From a virus, in IMG/VR virus record IMGVR_UViG_3300022925_000052, positions 1 to 42,639 of that record: DNA of 42,639 nucleotides; one strand, given 5' to 3'. Shown in pieces: positions 16,247-23,000 of this stretch; positions within the stretch are counted from its first letter, which is position 1; each line of letters starts with the position of its first letter. Below the pieces are notes generated by a model. It saw only the letters and a list, made by a program, of their open reading frames with translations. It was not told where the DNA came from and made no database searches. Both the position numbers and the translations under genes were made by a program.

Positions 16247-16273
16247 AACCCCATCGTTTTGATGGGGTTTTTC
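16247..16273 (+). terminator. Intrinsic terminator after the tail tube gene
   Basis: A perfect 9-bp stem AACCCCATC / GATGGGGTT with a 5-base loop (GTTTT) followed by a T-run. It isolates sheath-tube transcription from the small gene that follows. Confidence 0.93.
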
Positions 16274-16275
16274 TA

Positions 16276-16294
16276 TATTTATAACATATTTATT
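16276..16294 (+). promoter_or_regulatory. Double TATTTAT(A/T) motif, candidate late promoter
   Basis: TATTTATA (16276-16283) and TATTTATT (16287-16294) lie back to back just after the terminator, followed by the palindrome GGTTAACC plus AAA. The next promoter region, at 16662, has the same motif followed by the same GGTTAACCAAA. Confidence 0.55.
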
Positions 16295-16329
16295 TGAGGT
16301 TAACCAAAATAAAATAAAAGGAGAAAGCT

Positions 16330-16587
16330 ATGGCAGAATTAGTAGTAAGAAGAAAAGATGACTTCGTAGTAGAGTACATTGGTGGTAATGGTGCATTTGT
16401 AGATGCAGGTGAAGAACACTTCACAATTGATGTCGCTGATGAGACTTGGGGTCTTCCAAACCCAGGTTGGGACAAAGAAAATAGAGAAGCAATTACTCTT
16501 GAAGAAGTTCCAGCAGGATTTGATGGATTCAACGCAGGTACTTCAAAATTGTTGGGTACTGAAGGTAACTACTCTTGGGAACACTAA
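16330..16587 (+). CDS. Small acidic protein of unknown function, monocistronic
   Basis: 85 residues, acidic (many Asp/Glu), with three Trp and many Gly. It starts MAELVVRRKDDFVVEYIGG and ends NYSWEH. AGGAG precedes the ATG. The gene has its own late-type motif and is bracketed by two intrinsic terminators, so it forms a single-gene transcript inside the tail block, which usually means a need for its own expression level. No homologous family recognised. It could be a minor virion or decoration protein; that is a guess from position only. Confidence 0.75.
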   Translation: MAELVVRRKDDFVVEYIGGNGAFVDAGEEHFTIDVADETWGLPNPGWDKENREAITLEEVPAGFDGFNAGTSKLLGTEGNYSWEH

Positions 16588-16612
16588 GAAATCCTAAGAA
16601 CTGATTTTTAAG

Positions 16613-16638
16613 AACCCTCACCTTTGGTGGGGGTTTTT
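16613..16638 (+). terminator. Intrinsic terminator after the 85-residue gene
   Basis: A 10-bp stem AACCCTCACC / GGTGGGGGTT with one G-T wobble, loop TTT, then a T-run. It completes the isolation of the small gene. Confidence 0.9.
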
Positions 16639-16661
16639 GTATTATAAATGTTTGAGTTCCA

Positions 16662-16669
16662 TATTTATA
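16662..16669 (+). promoter_or_regulatory. TATTTATA motif, candidate late promoter of baseplate-hub genes
   Basis: Preceded by CCA and followed by GTGGTTAACCAAA, repeating the arrangement at 16276. It lies 33 bases before the ATG at 16702. Confidence 0.6.
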
Positions 16670-16701
16670 TGTGGTTAACCAAATAATAACAAGGAAAAGT
16701 T

Positions 16702-17571
16702 ATGGCAGATTTACAAGATGATTATCAAATGTCTGATGCCGAGTTGGCAGCAAAACTCAGACAACAACACGAAGTGAAACAAGTAAGTGATTACAAGTTT
16801 CCAACCGAGATTATCGAACTCCCATCTAAGGGTTTGATTTATCCAAAAGAAAACCCACTTTCAAGTGGTAAAATTGAAATGAAGTATATGACTGCTAAGG
16901 AAGAGGATATCCTTACAACTCAGTCATATATTAAAGATGGGTCAGTTCTTGACCGATTATTCCAATCTTTGATTATATCAAATGGTGAGGGTGTTCCTAT
17001 CAAGTATGTAGACTTGGTGGCTGGTGACAAGAATGCCATTATGATTGCTGCAAGAATTTTGGGATATGGTAAAGATTACGAAGTTGAGATTGATGACCCA
17101 TATAGTGGTAACAAACAAAAAGAAACTATCGACCTTACTCAGTTTGAAAATAAAGAATATGATGGGTCGTATCAAGTAGCACCACATACAAACGAATTTG
17201 AATTCACTCTACCCCGTTCTCAACGTAAGATTACCTTTATGGCAATGACTGAGAGTAAAGAGCGTAAAGTTAAACACGAAGCCGAAGCAATTAATAAAGC
17301 AAATCGTAAGATGAAAGATACTACATCAAGAGAGTTAACAACTCGATTGAAAACAATGATTCTTTCAGTAGATGGTGATAGAGAATTAAGTACAATTAAT
17401 AATTTTGTTGATAATGAACTATTTGCAGTAGATTCAAAGGCCCTCCGAGCACATATTAACAAAGTAGTTCCTGATATCGATTTGACTTGGGAATTTATTT
17501 CGGAGGAGACCGGGGAAGGGAGAGTGATGCAACTGCCAATGGATGTGTCCTTTTTTTGGCCTGAGTCTTAA
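16702..17571 (+). CDS. Baseplate hub protein, T4 gp26-like
   Basis: 289 residues. FPTEIIELPSKGLIYPKENP, KIEMKYMTAKEEDILTTQ, then DRLFQSLI and DKNAIMIAARILGYGKDYEV is the pattern of the T4-like baseplate hub family usually annotated gp26 (208 residues in T4). These proteins help assemble the central hub under the tail tube. The Lys/Arg/Glu-rich middle (about 195-225) is probably helical. The 3' end overlaps the next ORF by 29 bases in the +1 frame across a run of seven T. Family recognition is good; the exact T4 counterpart is less certain. Confidence 0.72.
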   Translation: MADLQDDYQMSDAELAAKLRQQHEVKQVSDYKFPTEIIELPSKGLIYPKENPLSSGKIEMKYMTAKEEDILTTQSYIKDGSVLDRLFQSLIISNGEGVPIKYVDLVAGDKNAIMIAARILGYGKDYEVEIDDPYSGNKQKETIDLTQFENKEYDGSYQVAPHTNEFEFTLPRSQRKITFMAMTESKERKVKHEAEAINKANRKMKDTTSRELTTRLKTMILSVDGDRELSTINNFVDNELFAVDSKALRAHINKVVPDIDLTWEFISEETGEGRVMQLPMDVSFFWPES

Positions 17572-17767
17572 TTATCGACAATATTTGCACGCTCATATTT
17601 TTGATTTAATCTACCACGGAAATGGTGGATTCACTTGGTCAGATGTTTACAATATGCCAGTTTGGGCCCGTAAGTTTTATATTAATAAAATTATAGAGTT
17701 CAAACAAGAGGAAAAGAAAGCACACGACAAAGAAGCCGCAAAAATAAAAGCCAAAACAAGAAAGTAA
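17543..17767 (+). CDS. Small hub-assembly-type protein overlapping the gp26-like gene
   Basis: 74 residues if started at the ATG inside the preceding gene. The body (NYRQYLHAHIFDLIYHGNG, then GFTWSDVYNMPVWARKFYI) resembles the short proteins that follow gp26 in T4-like phages, where T4 has gp51, a hub-assembly factor. The tail is a Lys/Glu/Ala-rich helix. The frame is +1 relative to gp26, with TTTTTTT (17551-17557) in the overlap. No Shine-Dalgarno sits at ideal distance; GGGAAGGGAGAG is about 20 bases upstream. Expression could be by coupled re-initiation or by frameshifting into a gp26 fusion. The reading frame itself is well supported. Confidence 0.65.
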   Translation: MCPFFGLSLNYRQYLHAHIFDLIYHGNGGFTWSDVYNMPVWARKFYINKIIEFKQEEKKAHDKEAAKIKAKTRK

Positions 17768-17772
17768 GGAAG

Positions 17773-17795
17773 ACCCAACTTAAAGTTGGGTTTTT
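17773..17795 (+). terminator. Intrinsic terminator after the hub-assembly genes
   Basis: Stem ACCCAACT / AGTTGGGT with a 3-base loop, followed by five T. It lies directly ahead of a TATTTATA motif, repeating the terminator-promoter arrangement seen twice just upstream. Confidence 0.9.
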
Positions 17796-17798
17796 CCA

Positions 17799-17806
17799 TA
17801 TTTATA
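17799..17806 (+). promoter_or_regulatory. TATTTATA motif, candidate late promoter of the tape-measure operon
   Basis: Preceded by CCA and placed 16 bases before the ATG at 17822, in the narrow space after a terminator. Confidence 0.6.
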
Positions 17807-17821
17807 CTATATGGGAGACGT

Positions 17822-18028
17822 ATGAAAACAATGAAAAAATCAGAACTTACCGAATTATTGAAATCAAAGGGACTCGATGAGGGGTTTGTTGATAGAATCT
17901 TTCATAGAGTAAAGATAGCAAAAAAGAAATCAGACCTTAAAGACTTAGAAAAAGACTTAGAGAAGTTAGAAAACGACCCAGAATTCAAAGCAATTCTAAA
18001 GAAGTACAATATCAAGCAAGTATATTAA
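17822..18028 (+). CDS. Small lysine-rich helical protein, unknown
   Basis: 68 residues from the ATG behind GGGAGACGT. An in-frame TTG further upstream would fall inside the terminator and is rejected. The sequence is almost entirely charged helix (KSDLKDLEKDLEKLENDPEF in the middle), with SELTELLKSKGLDEGFVDRIF at the front. It sits just ahead of the tape measure, where many tailed phages encode tail-assembly chaperones. That role is possible but unsupported by homology. Confidence 0.7.
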   Translation: MKTMKKSELTELLKSKGLDEGFVDRIFHRVKIAKKKSDLKDLEKDLEKLENDPEFKAILKKYNIKQVY

Positions 18029-18044
18029 TCCATTGGGGTTTTAG

Positions 18045-20222
18045 ATGGCCGATAATCAAGAACGTATAAATCAGATAAAGCAAGAAGATGCGATTCAAAG
18101 GAATTTGTCAAAGATTCTACAAGAACGTATCACTCAGACTGGCGAACTCACCAAAGCTCAAAAAGCATTGGTTGAGAGTACATCTGGTGTACAAGACCTT
18201 GAGTCTAAGATTCTAGCAGTTCAAGAAGAGAAAGAAAAAGTTCTCAAAAAAGTTGCTAAGTTTAATAGACAGGCCGATAAAGACTTACTATCACATCTTG
18301 ATACAGTTGAAAAATATTTAGAAACTGAAAAAAAGATAAAGGATAATAAGCAAAAGCAAAAAGACATAATGAACAACCTCAATGATGAGTTAAAACAATC
18401 ATTGGGATATTCATCTGAATTAGCAGACTTGTTTGCAGCCGGTGGTATAATGGCACTTGGAGCAAAAGCATTTACATCTGCGATTGACAAGACAAAAGAA
18501 GCATTCACTGGTGTAAAAGATACTGGTGTTGAGTTGTATAAAACATTGGGACTGAGTGCCGGTGAAGCAGCCGGATTGGCAGGTGATATGCAATTAGCCG
18601 CATCTACATCATTATTATATGATATGAATGATATGTCAGCGGCAGCAGGGGCATTATCTGATAAATTCAATACAACACAACATATTACAAGTGGTATGCT
18701 AAAAGATGTCGCTGAAATATCATCACTTACAGGCGATGCTGCTTCAGCGGCCGGATTATCAACTATATTTGAACAAGCATCAGGTAGTGCTGGTGATTTA
18801 ACAACTGAAATCAAAGATATTGCTCAAGGTGTTGGTGTAAACGCATCGGCTGTAATGAAGGATATGGCAGCAAACCAACAAATGATGCTGGGTATGTCGA
18901 AAGAAGAGATTAAAGTGTTAGCACAAAAATCAGCAGAACTTGCTAAGCAAGGATTGTCGATATCTAAAATGAGAGATATGTCAGACAATATGTTGAACAT
19001 CGAAAGTTCTTTAAGGGCCGAACAAAAGGCAAGGGCAATGGGTCTTGGTGATATGTTGGGTGATACTCAAGCTATGAGAGCAGCTGCTTTTGAGATTCAA
19101 TATGGTGATGCTGAAAAAGGTGCTGAGATGATGGCACAATCTATAAAAGAGGCCGGACTGTCTACTGAAAAATTGGGTTCAATGGGTCATAAACAAGTTC
19201 AAATGTTGGCGGACACATATGGTATGTCGGCTGATGAACTAACCAATATGGTTCAAACCCAAGAAGAAAATGCAGAATTAACTGCTAAATATGGTTCGAC
19301 TGGTGCTAAAGTATTTGGATTCCTAAAAGGAACATTCGCCAGTGCTGCCGAAGGTGCTAAGACTGCTGCTATCGAAATGGCTAAACTTGTTATTCAATAT
19401 GGTATTATGAATAAGATGCAAGGTAAGTCGTTTATGCCAGGTATGGGTGGTGGTAAAGGTATGGGTGCTGCTGGTGGTGGTGGTAAAGCACCATCTGTTC
19501 CACAAGGTGGTGGTAAAGGTATTGGTGGTATGAGTAAAGCAATCTCAGGTATCGATGCTAAAAAACTACTCGCTGGTGGTGCCGCACTTGCATTAGTTGC
19601 CGCTTCAGTATTCATATTCGCTAAAGCAGTTCAAGAATTTATGGAAGTATCTTGGGAAGCTGTCGCTATGGCAGTTGTATCTATGTTAGCACTCGTTGGA
19701 GCACTCGCATTAGTAGGTGCTATTATGATGAGTGGTGTGGGTGCAGTAGCAATCCTTGCAGGTGCAGCCGCTATGTTAGTAATTGCAGCTGCCCTATTGG
19801 TGTTGGGTATTGCTATCCAAGAAATCGCTAAAGGTTTTGGTATGTTTGGTGAATTAACAAATCAATTGGTAGCGCTTGTAATGATAGCACCAGGTCTTAT
19901 TGCTTTGGCCGGTGTATTCGCACTATTGGGTGCATCTATGATTCCATTAGCAATGGGACTTGCTCTAATCACACCATTACTCCCAACTCTTATGATTTTG
20001 GGTGTATTCCTACCTATGATTGCTAACGCACTTGGTTTGGGTGGTGATAGTGAAGGTGGTAGTGCTGGTGGCCAACAAAGTGACCCACTTCTTGATGAAA
20101 TCAAAGGACTTCGTAGAGATATACAATCACAGCCAGTTCAGATTGTTATTGATGATAAAGTGGTTTCTACTATGAATAAGAAAAATGTAAGAATGCAGTC
20201 TTATAGAGACCAATTGAAGTAA
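18045..20222 (+). CDS. Tape measure protein (T4 gp29-like position)
   Basis: 725 residues. Residues 1-130 are charged coiled coil. The middle, about 130-430, is Ala/Met/Gly-rich helix. Residues about 470-500 are a Gly-Met-Gly linker (GMGGGKGMGAAGGGGK). Residues about 515-665 contain several long hydrophobic segments (ALALVAASVFIFAKAV, ALVGALALVGAIMM and others). This architecture is typical of tape measures, which span the tail lumen, set its length and may insert into the host membrane on ejection. Position ahead of a tube-cap gene matches T4 gene 29 before 48 and 54. No lytic-enzyme motif seen. Identity with gp29 is by architecture and place. Confidence 0.85.
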   Translation: MADNQERINQIKQEDAIQRNLSKILQERITQTGELTKAQKALVESTSGVQDLESKILAVQEEKEKVLKKVAKFNRQADKDLLSHLDTVEKYLETEKKIKDNKQKQKDIMNNLNDELKQSLGYSSELADLFAAGGIMALGAKAFTSAIDKTKEAFTGVKDTGVELYKTLGLSAGEAAGLAGDMQLAASTSLLYDMNDMSAAAGALSDKFNTTQHITSGMLKDVAEISSLTGDAASAAGLSTIFEQASGSAGDLTTEIKDIAQGVGVNASAVMKDMAANQQMMLGMSKEEIKVLAQKSAELAKQGLSISKMRDMSDNMLNIESSLRAEQKARAMGLGDMLGDTQAMRAAAFEIQYGDAEKGAEMMAQSIKEAGLSTEKLGSMGHKQVQMLADTYGMSADELTNMVQTQEENAELTAKYGSTGAKVFGFLKGTFASAAEGAKTAAIEMAKLVIQYGIMNKMQGKSFMPGMGGGKGMGAAGGGGKAPSVPQGGGKGIGGMSKAISGIDAKKLLAGGAALALVAASVFIFAKAVQEFMEVSWEAVAMAVVSMLALVGALALVGAIMMSGVGAVAILAGAAAMLVIAAALLVLGIAIQEIAKGFGMFGELTNQLVALVMIAPGLIALAGVFALLGASMIPLAMGLALITPLLPTLMILGVFLPMIANALGLGGDSEGGSAGGQQSDPLLDEIKGLRRDIQSQPVQIVIDDKVVSTMNKKNVRMQSYRDQLK

Positions 20223-20232
20223 GGATATATAA

Positions 20233-22689
20233 ATGGCATTAAAAGACTTAAAATCAGACTTGTCTAAGTTTAGAAGACCCGTAGAGAAACCACTTGTTGA
20301 TAAGAAACGTGTGGATGTTCCTAAGACTTCTAATCAGACTCCATTATCTCAGTTTGTAGATAAGACTCCAAGTGCCCCTAAATCAAATACAACGACCCCT
20401 AAACAAGGTGTTACTCCAAACAAGTTTGATAACTCATCAAACTATCTTGGTGAAACGACTCAAACTAAGTTTGATAACTCATCAAACTATTTGGGTGAAA
20501 CAACACCATCAAAAATGTCGTTATCGGAAAGATTCTTAGGTCAGACCGAACCGACACAAGTTCAACAAGGGGATAAATTCAAAGGTGAAACCGAAACGCA
20601 AAATATTACTCAAGGAGATAGATTTAAGGGTCAAACGACTCCTCAAGACTACTCCAGTGCGGAAAAGTTCAAAGGAGAAACCACACCTTCCGAATTTAGA
20701 TTCACTCAACAATTCTTAGGGGAAACTACACCAAGGGAATTTTCAATTGCTGAAAAGTTCTTAGGTGAAACAACTCCTAACAAGATGAGTTTAGAAGCAA
20801 AGTTCTTGGGTGAGACTGATGTACCTGATATGGTATTGGAGAGTCCATTTAAGGGTGAGACTACTCCTAATGAATTTACATTTGACCCTAAGTTTGATTT
20901 ACAAGCAACAGAACCTAAGTTCGTTGACTTTATTGCCAACGATGATGCTAAAGGATTCTCACCATTCCAACAACCAAAGAATAATTCTACATTTGTTGGG
21001 GTAGACCCATCACAAACTCAGTTTGAGGGGCTAACACCAATTAGTGGTCAGTTTGTATTGAATCAATATGATGTTAATAAACAAAATGATAATGGATTGG
21101 GTAAGACTTATACTGATAAAGTGTTAAAAACCACATACAATAAGTTTAACCTCAAGGAAGATTCATACAACTCATCCATAATCAAGCAACCATTCATCCT
21201 AAGTGGTATCCAACGAGAAAAGGGTGAACCTCAAACATTAGGTGTTGGGTCATTCTCATTTATCAGAGGTGGTGCTATTACCTCAACTGCTCGAGCTGCA
21301 ATTGATGTAGTACGAATGTCTCAGTTCTTATTGACACCTCGTGGAATCACTTGGATGGCAAAACAAGGGGGTATGCAGAGAAGTCAACAATGGGGCAAGA
21401 AATTTACACCAGTTAATTTACTTGCATCACTTGGGGGTCAACATCTTGGACTTCGTTTTGACCGACCTGGAAAACAACCACTTGGTGATGAGACTTGGAA
21501 GTATGAATCGGGTAAGGTTCTTAGATTATACAATCAACTTGACTTGACTGGGGCAGGTTTGCCATTCCCATCTACACTTACAAATGTTGGTGGTTTTGAT
21601 TCGACTTATGGTATTGGTATTACTACAACAACTCGTGGTGTAAACACATTTGGTAATACACGACCACTATCAATTGGGTTAACTCGTTATAGTGACTCTG
21701 AGTCTGATGAAAGTCCATTAGTGTCACGAATCACTCAAGGTTGGGATGAAATCCCACCATCACCAGTGTTACCATTTGGCATCCCTGGTCAAGATAATAA
21801 ACTTGATACTGTATTCAAAAGTCGTGGATTGTATTCATCTGAAGGTAGAACTGAGGGATTTGGAAATGATATAACTGATTATGAGGCAATATCATATGGT
21901 AAAATATCCAAAGTATCAAATGGTGAGAACCCATCGAACTACAAAGGTGACTTTAGAAATCTAAAAAAATCAAAATCTAATATAGATTCGGAAAGAACCG
22001 CAGGTGAAAATTATGAAACCTACAATCTTCAGTCTTTCTATGGTACACCATCTACATTCAAAACTAATGCAGAACGCATCGACCCTAGCAATAAGTCATT
22101 GCGAATTGATAGTGTGTACGAATCAGTATTTAATGCTAAATTACAACAAGATTTAGTACACCTATTCTTTGCATATGATACTTCAGCAGGTACTCAAAGT
22201 TCAAGTCGGATAATTCAATTCCGTTCTACAATTAATGGTGTGACTGAAACATTCTCACCATCTTGGAATGGTATCAAGTATCCAGGTCGTGCTGATAAAG
22301 CATATATGTACTCTGAATTTGAGAGAACTCTTTCGTTCTCATTCAAAGCATATGCAACATCACGAGATGAGATGAAGAATATGTGGAAAAAATTGTCTGA
22401 GTTATCAAAACTTACAATGCCAACCTATGAGGGGTCTGCATATTCGGGTCATATTTGTTACTTCAGATTAGGTCAGTTGTGGGGTAACGGAAACGCAGGA
22501 GTCCCATCTTTAATCACATCACTAACCTACACAATCCCAGATGATTTACCTTGGGAGATTAATCACGATGGTAACTTGGCAGAATTACCAATGGGTGTTG
22601 ATGTGAATATTGGATTGACTATTCTACCAGATACTATTTATAAGAGTAGTAAGAATCATTATAGTTTCTATGATACAAAGGCATTTTAA
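20233..22689 (+). CDS. Baseplate tube cap protein (T4 gp48/gp54-like) with repeat arm
   Basis: 818 residues, over twice T4 gp48 (364) or gp54 (320). Residues 1-60 are basic and Pro/Thr/Lys-rich. Residues 62-228 carry about eleven copies of a 15-residue repeat centred on F-L/K-G-E-T-T-P. Residues about 660-800 match the tube-cap family: IIQFRSTINGVTETFSPSW, YPGRADKAYMYSEFERTLSFSF, WKKLSELSKLTMPTYEG, SLTYTIPDDLPWE and LPMGVDVNIGLTILP. Such proteins sit on the hub and start tube polymerisation. The repetitive arm is unusual and may reach between baseplate proteins. Next to tape measure and hub genes, as expected. Confidence 0.8.
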   Translation: MALKDLKSDLSKFRRPVEKPLVDKKRVDVPKTSNQTPLSQFVDKTPSAPKSNTTTPKQGVTPNKFDNSSNYLGETTQTKFDNSSNYLGETTPSKMSLSERFLGQTEPTQVQQGDKFKGETETQNITQGDRFKGQTTPQDYSSAEKFKGETTPSEFRFTQQFLGETTPREFSIAEKFLGETTPNKMSLEAKFLGETDVPDMVLESPFKGETTPNEFTFDPKFDLQATEPKFVDFIANDDAKGFSPFQQPKNNSTFVGVDPSQTQFEGLTPISGQFVLNQYDVNKQNDNGLGKTYTDKVLKTTYNKFNLKEDSYNSSIIKQPFILSGIQREKGEPQTLGVGSFSFIRGGAITSTARAAIDVVRMSQFLLTPRGITWMAKQGGMQRSQQWGKKFTPVNLLASLGGQHLGLRFDRPGKQPLGDETWKYESGKVLRLYNQLDLTGAGLPFPSTLTNVGGFDSTYGIGITTTTRGVNTFGNTRPLSIGLTRYSDSESDESPLVSRITQGWDEIPPSPVLPFGIPGQDNKLDTVFKSRGLYSSEGRTEGFGNDITDYEAISYGKISKVSNGENPSNYKGDFRNLKKSKSNIDSERTAGENYETYNLQSFYGTPSTFKTNAERIDPSNKSLRIDSVYESVFNAKLQQDLVHLFFAYDTSAGTQSSSRIIQFRSTINGVTETFSPSWNGIKYPGRADKAYMYSEFERTLSFSFKAYATSRDEMKNMWKKLSELSKLTMPTYEGSAYSGHICYFRLGQLWGNGNAGVPSLITSLTYTIPDDLPWEINHDGNLAELPMGVDVNIGLTILPDTIYKSSKNHYSFYDTKAF
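20416..20916 (+). repeat. 45-bp/15-residue tandem repeat in the tube-cap gene
   Basis: About eleven consecutive 15-residue units, each ending in F-x-G-E/Q-T-T/E-P (for example NYLGETT, RFLGQTE, KFKGETE, QFLGETT). The first two are nearly identical (KFDNSSNYLGETT); the rest have diverged at protein and DNA level. Likely an extended or beta-solenoid arm. Confidence 0.9.
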
Positions 22690-22691
22690 TA

Positions 22692-22994
22692 ATGAATAGA
22701 TACGAAGACATACAACTAAATAAAGATTCAAAAGGTCGTAGATTTAGAAAAACAACCTTATTGCCTGTGATTGAACCACATATTGATGATATATACATCA
22801 TAGGTCAAATTGGAGATAGGCTTGATAATCTTGCATTCAAATATTATGGTGATTCTTCTCTTTGGTGGATTATAGCAAGAGCAAATAACATTGGTAAGGG
22901 TAGTTTAGTAGTACCATTAGGTCTTCAGTTGAGAATACCACAAAATCAATTTGACATCATAGATGAGTACAACGATATAAATAAAATTGGGTAA
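22692..22994 (+). CDS. LysM-like baseplate protein (T4 gp53 / P2 gpX-like)
   Basis: 100 residues. IIGQIGDRLDNLAFKYYGDSS, then LWWIIARANNIGKGS and VVPLGLQLRIPQ is the short LysM-type module of phage baseplate proteins such as P2 gpX and the N-terminus of T4 gp53 (G-D-x-L-x-x-L-A-x-x-Y-Y-G-D, W-x-I-I-A-x-A-N, L-x-I-P). In T4 gp53 joins wedges to the hub. It sits two bases after the tube-cap stop and six bases before the hub-like gene, so all three are probably co-translated. Length fits a gpX-like protein better than full-length gp53. Confidence 0.78.
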   Translation: MNRYEDIQLNKDSKGRRFRKTTLLPVIEPHIDDIYIIGQIGDRLDNLAFKYYGDSSLWWIIARANNIGKGSLVVPLGLQLRIPQNQFDIIDEYNDINKIG

Positions 22995-23000
22995 TAAGTT

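Noticed and set aside
17786-17821. Upstream TTG start for the 68-residue protein
   Set aside because: It falls within the intrinsic terminator stem and before the promoter motif.
18221-18814. 197-residue minus-strand frame opposite the tape measure
   Set aside because: Composition reflects antisense of Ala/Asp/Glu-rich helix codons. No regulatory signals on the minus strand and no intergenic space.
22976-22983. TATAAATA on the + strand, identical to the T4 late promoter
   Set aside because: It lies inside the end of the LysM-like gene, six bases before a tightly coupled start, and the other late genes do not show this orientation consistently.
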